From: Candidatus Latescibacterota bacterium
Lineage (GTDB): Bacteria; Latescibacterota; UBA2968; UBA8231
Length of the DNA: 12,338 nt
Reading direction: 5' to 3'
Assembly (NCBI GenBank): GCA_022827165.1
Contig: JAJDTN010000242.1
Location: 1 to 12,338, forward strand
Notes under the pieces: generated by a model
Seen by the model: only the letters and a program-made list of their open reading frames with translations
The model's database searches: none
Told to the model about the DNA's origin: nothing
Shown: piece by piece, positions 12,091 through 12,338 of the stretch
Layout of the letters: each line of letters starts with the position of its first letter
Position numbering within the stretch: position 1 is the first letter of the stretch
Program-made: the position numbers and the translations under genes

Positions 12091-12338
12091 TCACTGCCCA
12101 CGATCTGCCGTCGGGGTGCGGACTTCCCGTTGGCGACAGTGGTCGACGAAAGCCCGCCCCTTGTCCGTGAGCCGGTACTGCTGGAGCCGGCTCCGGGGCT
12201 TGTCGGGAATTGTGTATGCGACTCTCCCGTCACCAACAAGCGTCCGGATCACTTTGTTGAGCTGACCGGAGATCTTCTTCTGTCCCAGACTGCTCGACAG
12301 TTCCCTCTTCGACATCGGCCCATCCGCCAGTTGCTCGA
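12091..12338 (-). CDS. C-terminal winged-helix end of a gene entering from outside the window
   Basis: The frame is open to the last base of the window, so only the final 80 or so residues are seen. They carry a winged-helix-like pattern: QLADGPMSKRELSSSLGQKKISGQLNKVI, then LVGDGRVAYTIPDKPRSRLQQYRLTDKGR, then a short charged tail. This type of ending is common in AlbA_2/Schlafen-type ATP-binding proteins and related regulators, where it probably binds DNA. An internal ATG at 12315 exists but has no reason to be the start. The stop TGA (12093-12091) is one base before the next gene, so the two were translated together. I infer a tandem pair of related genes; the N-terminal part needed to prove it is missing. 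Confidence 0.6.
   Translation of the reverse strand, partial: EQLADGPMSKRELSSSLGQKKISGQLNKVIRTLVGDGRVAYTIPDKPRSRLQQYRLTDKGRAFVDHCRQREVRTPTADRGQ

Overview
The window is GC-rich bacterial chromosome (about 70% GC in the left two thirds). Genes are tightly packed and mostly short operons. No rRNA, tRNA, CRISPR array or intact insertion sequence is visible. The mix (a family 9-like carbohydrate-binding secreted protein, an anchored SH3-like protein, a sigma-54 promoter, a McrBC island) would suit an environmental Acidobacteriota-like or deltaproteobacterial-like organism. That placement is inference only; no marker gene settles it.

Left part (1-7655), ordinary metabolism and envelope functions. 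On the minus strand lie dihydrolipoyl dehydrogenase and, 13 bases downstream, a class V (alanine-glyoxylate type) aminotransferase that runs off the window. Divergent from them is ribonuclease HI. A minus-strand pair follows, an NADPH-dependent FMN reductase-like flavoprotein and a YdcF/ElyC (DUF218) membrane protein, whose stop and GTG start abut. Divergent from this pair is a secreted family 9-like carbohydrate-binding protein, then a minus-strand membrane-anchored SH3-like protein. Across a 370-base divergent promoter region comes a plus-strand operon of nucleoside hydrolase and a HAD phosphatase.

Middle (7656-8298). GC falls to about 53% and the sequence becomes regulatory. Three 17-bp dyads of one pattern (TGnC-N9-GnCA) lie upstream of a near-consensus sigma-54 promoter (TGGCACG-N4-CTGCA). 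About 23 bases after the predicted transcript start there is a strong Shine-Dalgarno and an ATG opening a small unrecognised gene. Its best coding signal switches frame at a run of six C. A 134-bp imperfect inverted repeat follows.

Right part (8299-12338), a damaged defence island on the minus strand. In transcription order it holds the C-terminal winged-helix end of a gene that enters from outside; an AlbA_2/Schlafen-type ATP-binding protein that is a pseudogene (internal in-frame deletion plus two amber codons); McrB split by a one-base frameshift; and an apparently intact McrC nuclease subunit. Restoring one G in mcrB gives a continuous 530-residue McrB. So the modified-cytosine restriction system is either freshly inactivated or carries a sequencing error.

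The strongest candidates for something new are the sigma-54-controlled small gene with its three activator-like sites and the surrounding inverted repeats. The two decayed defence genes are the clearest structural surprises.
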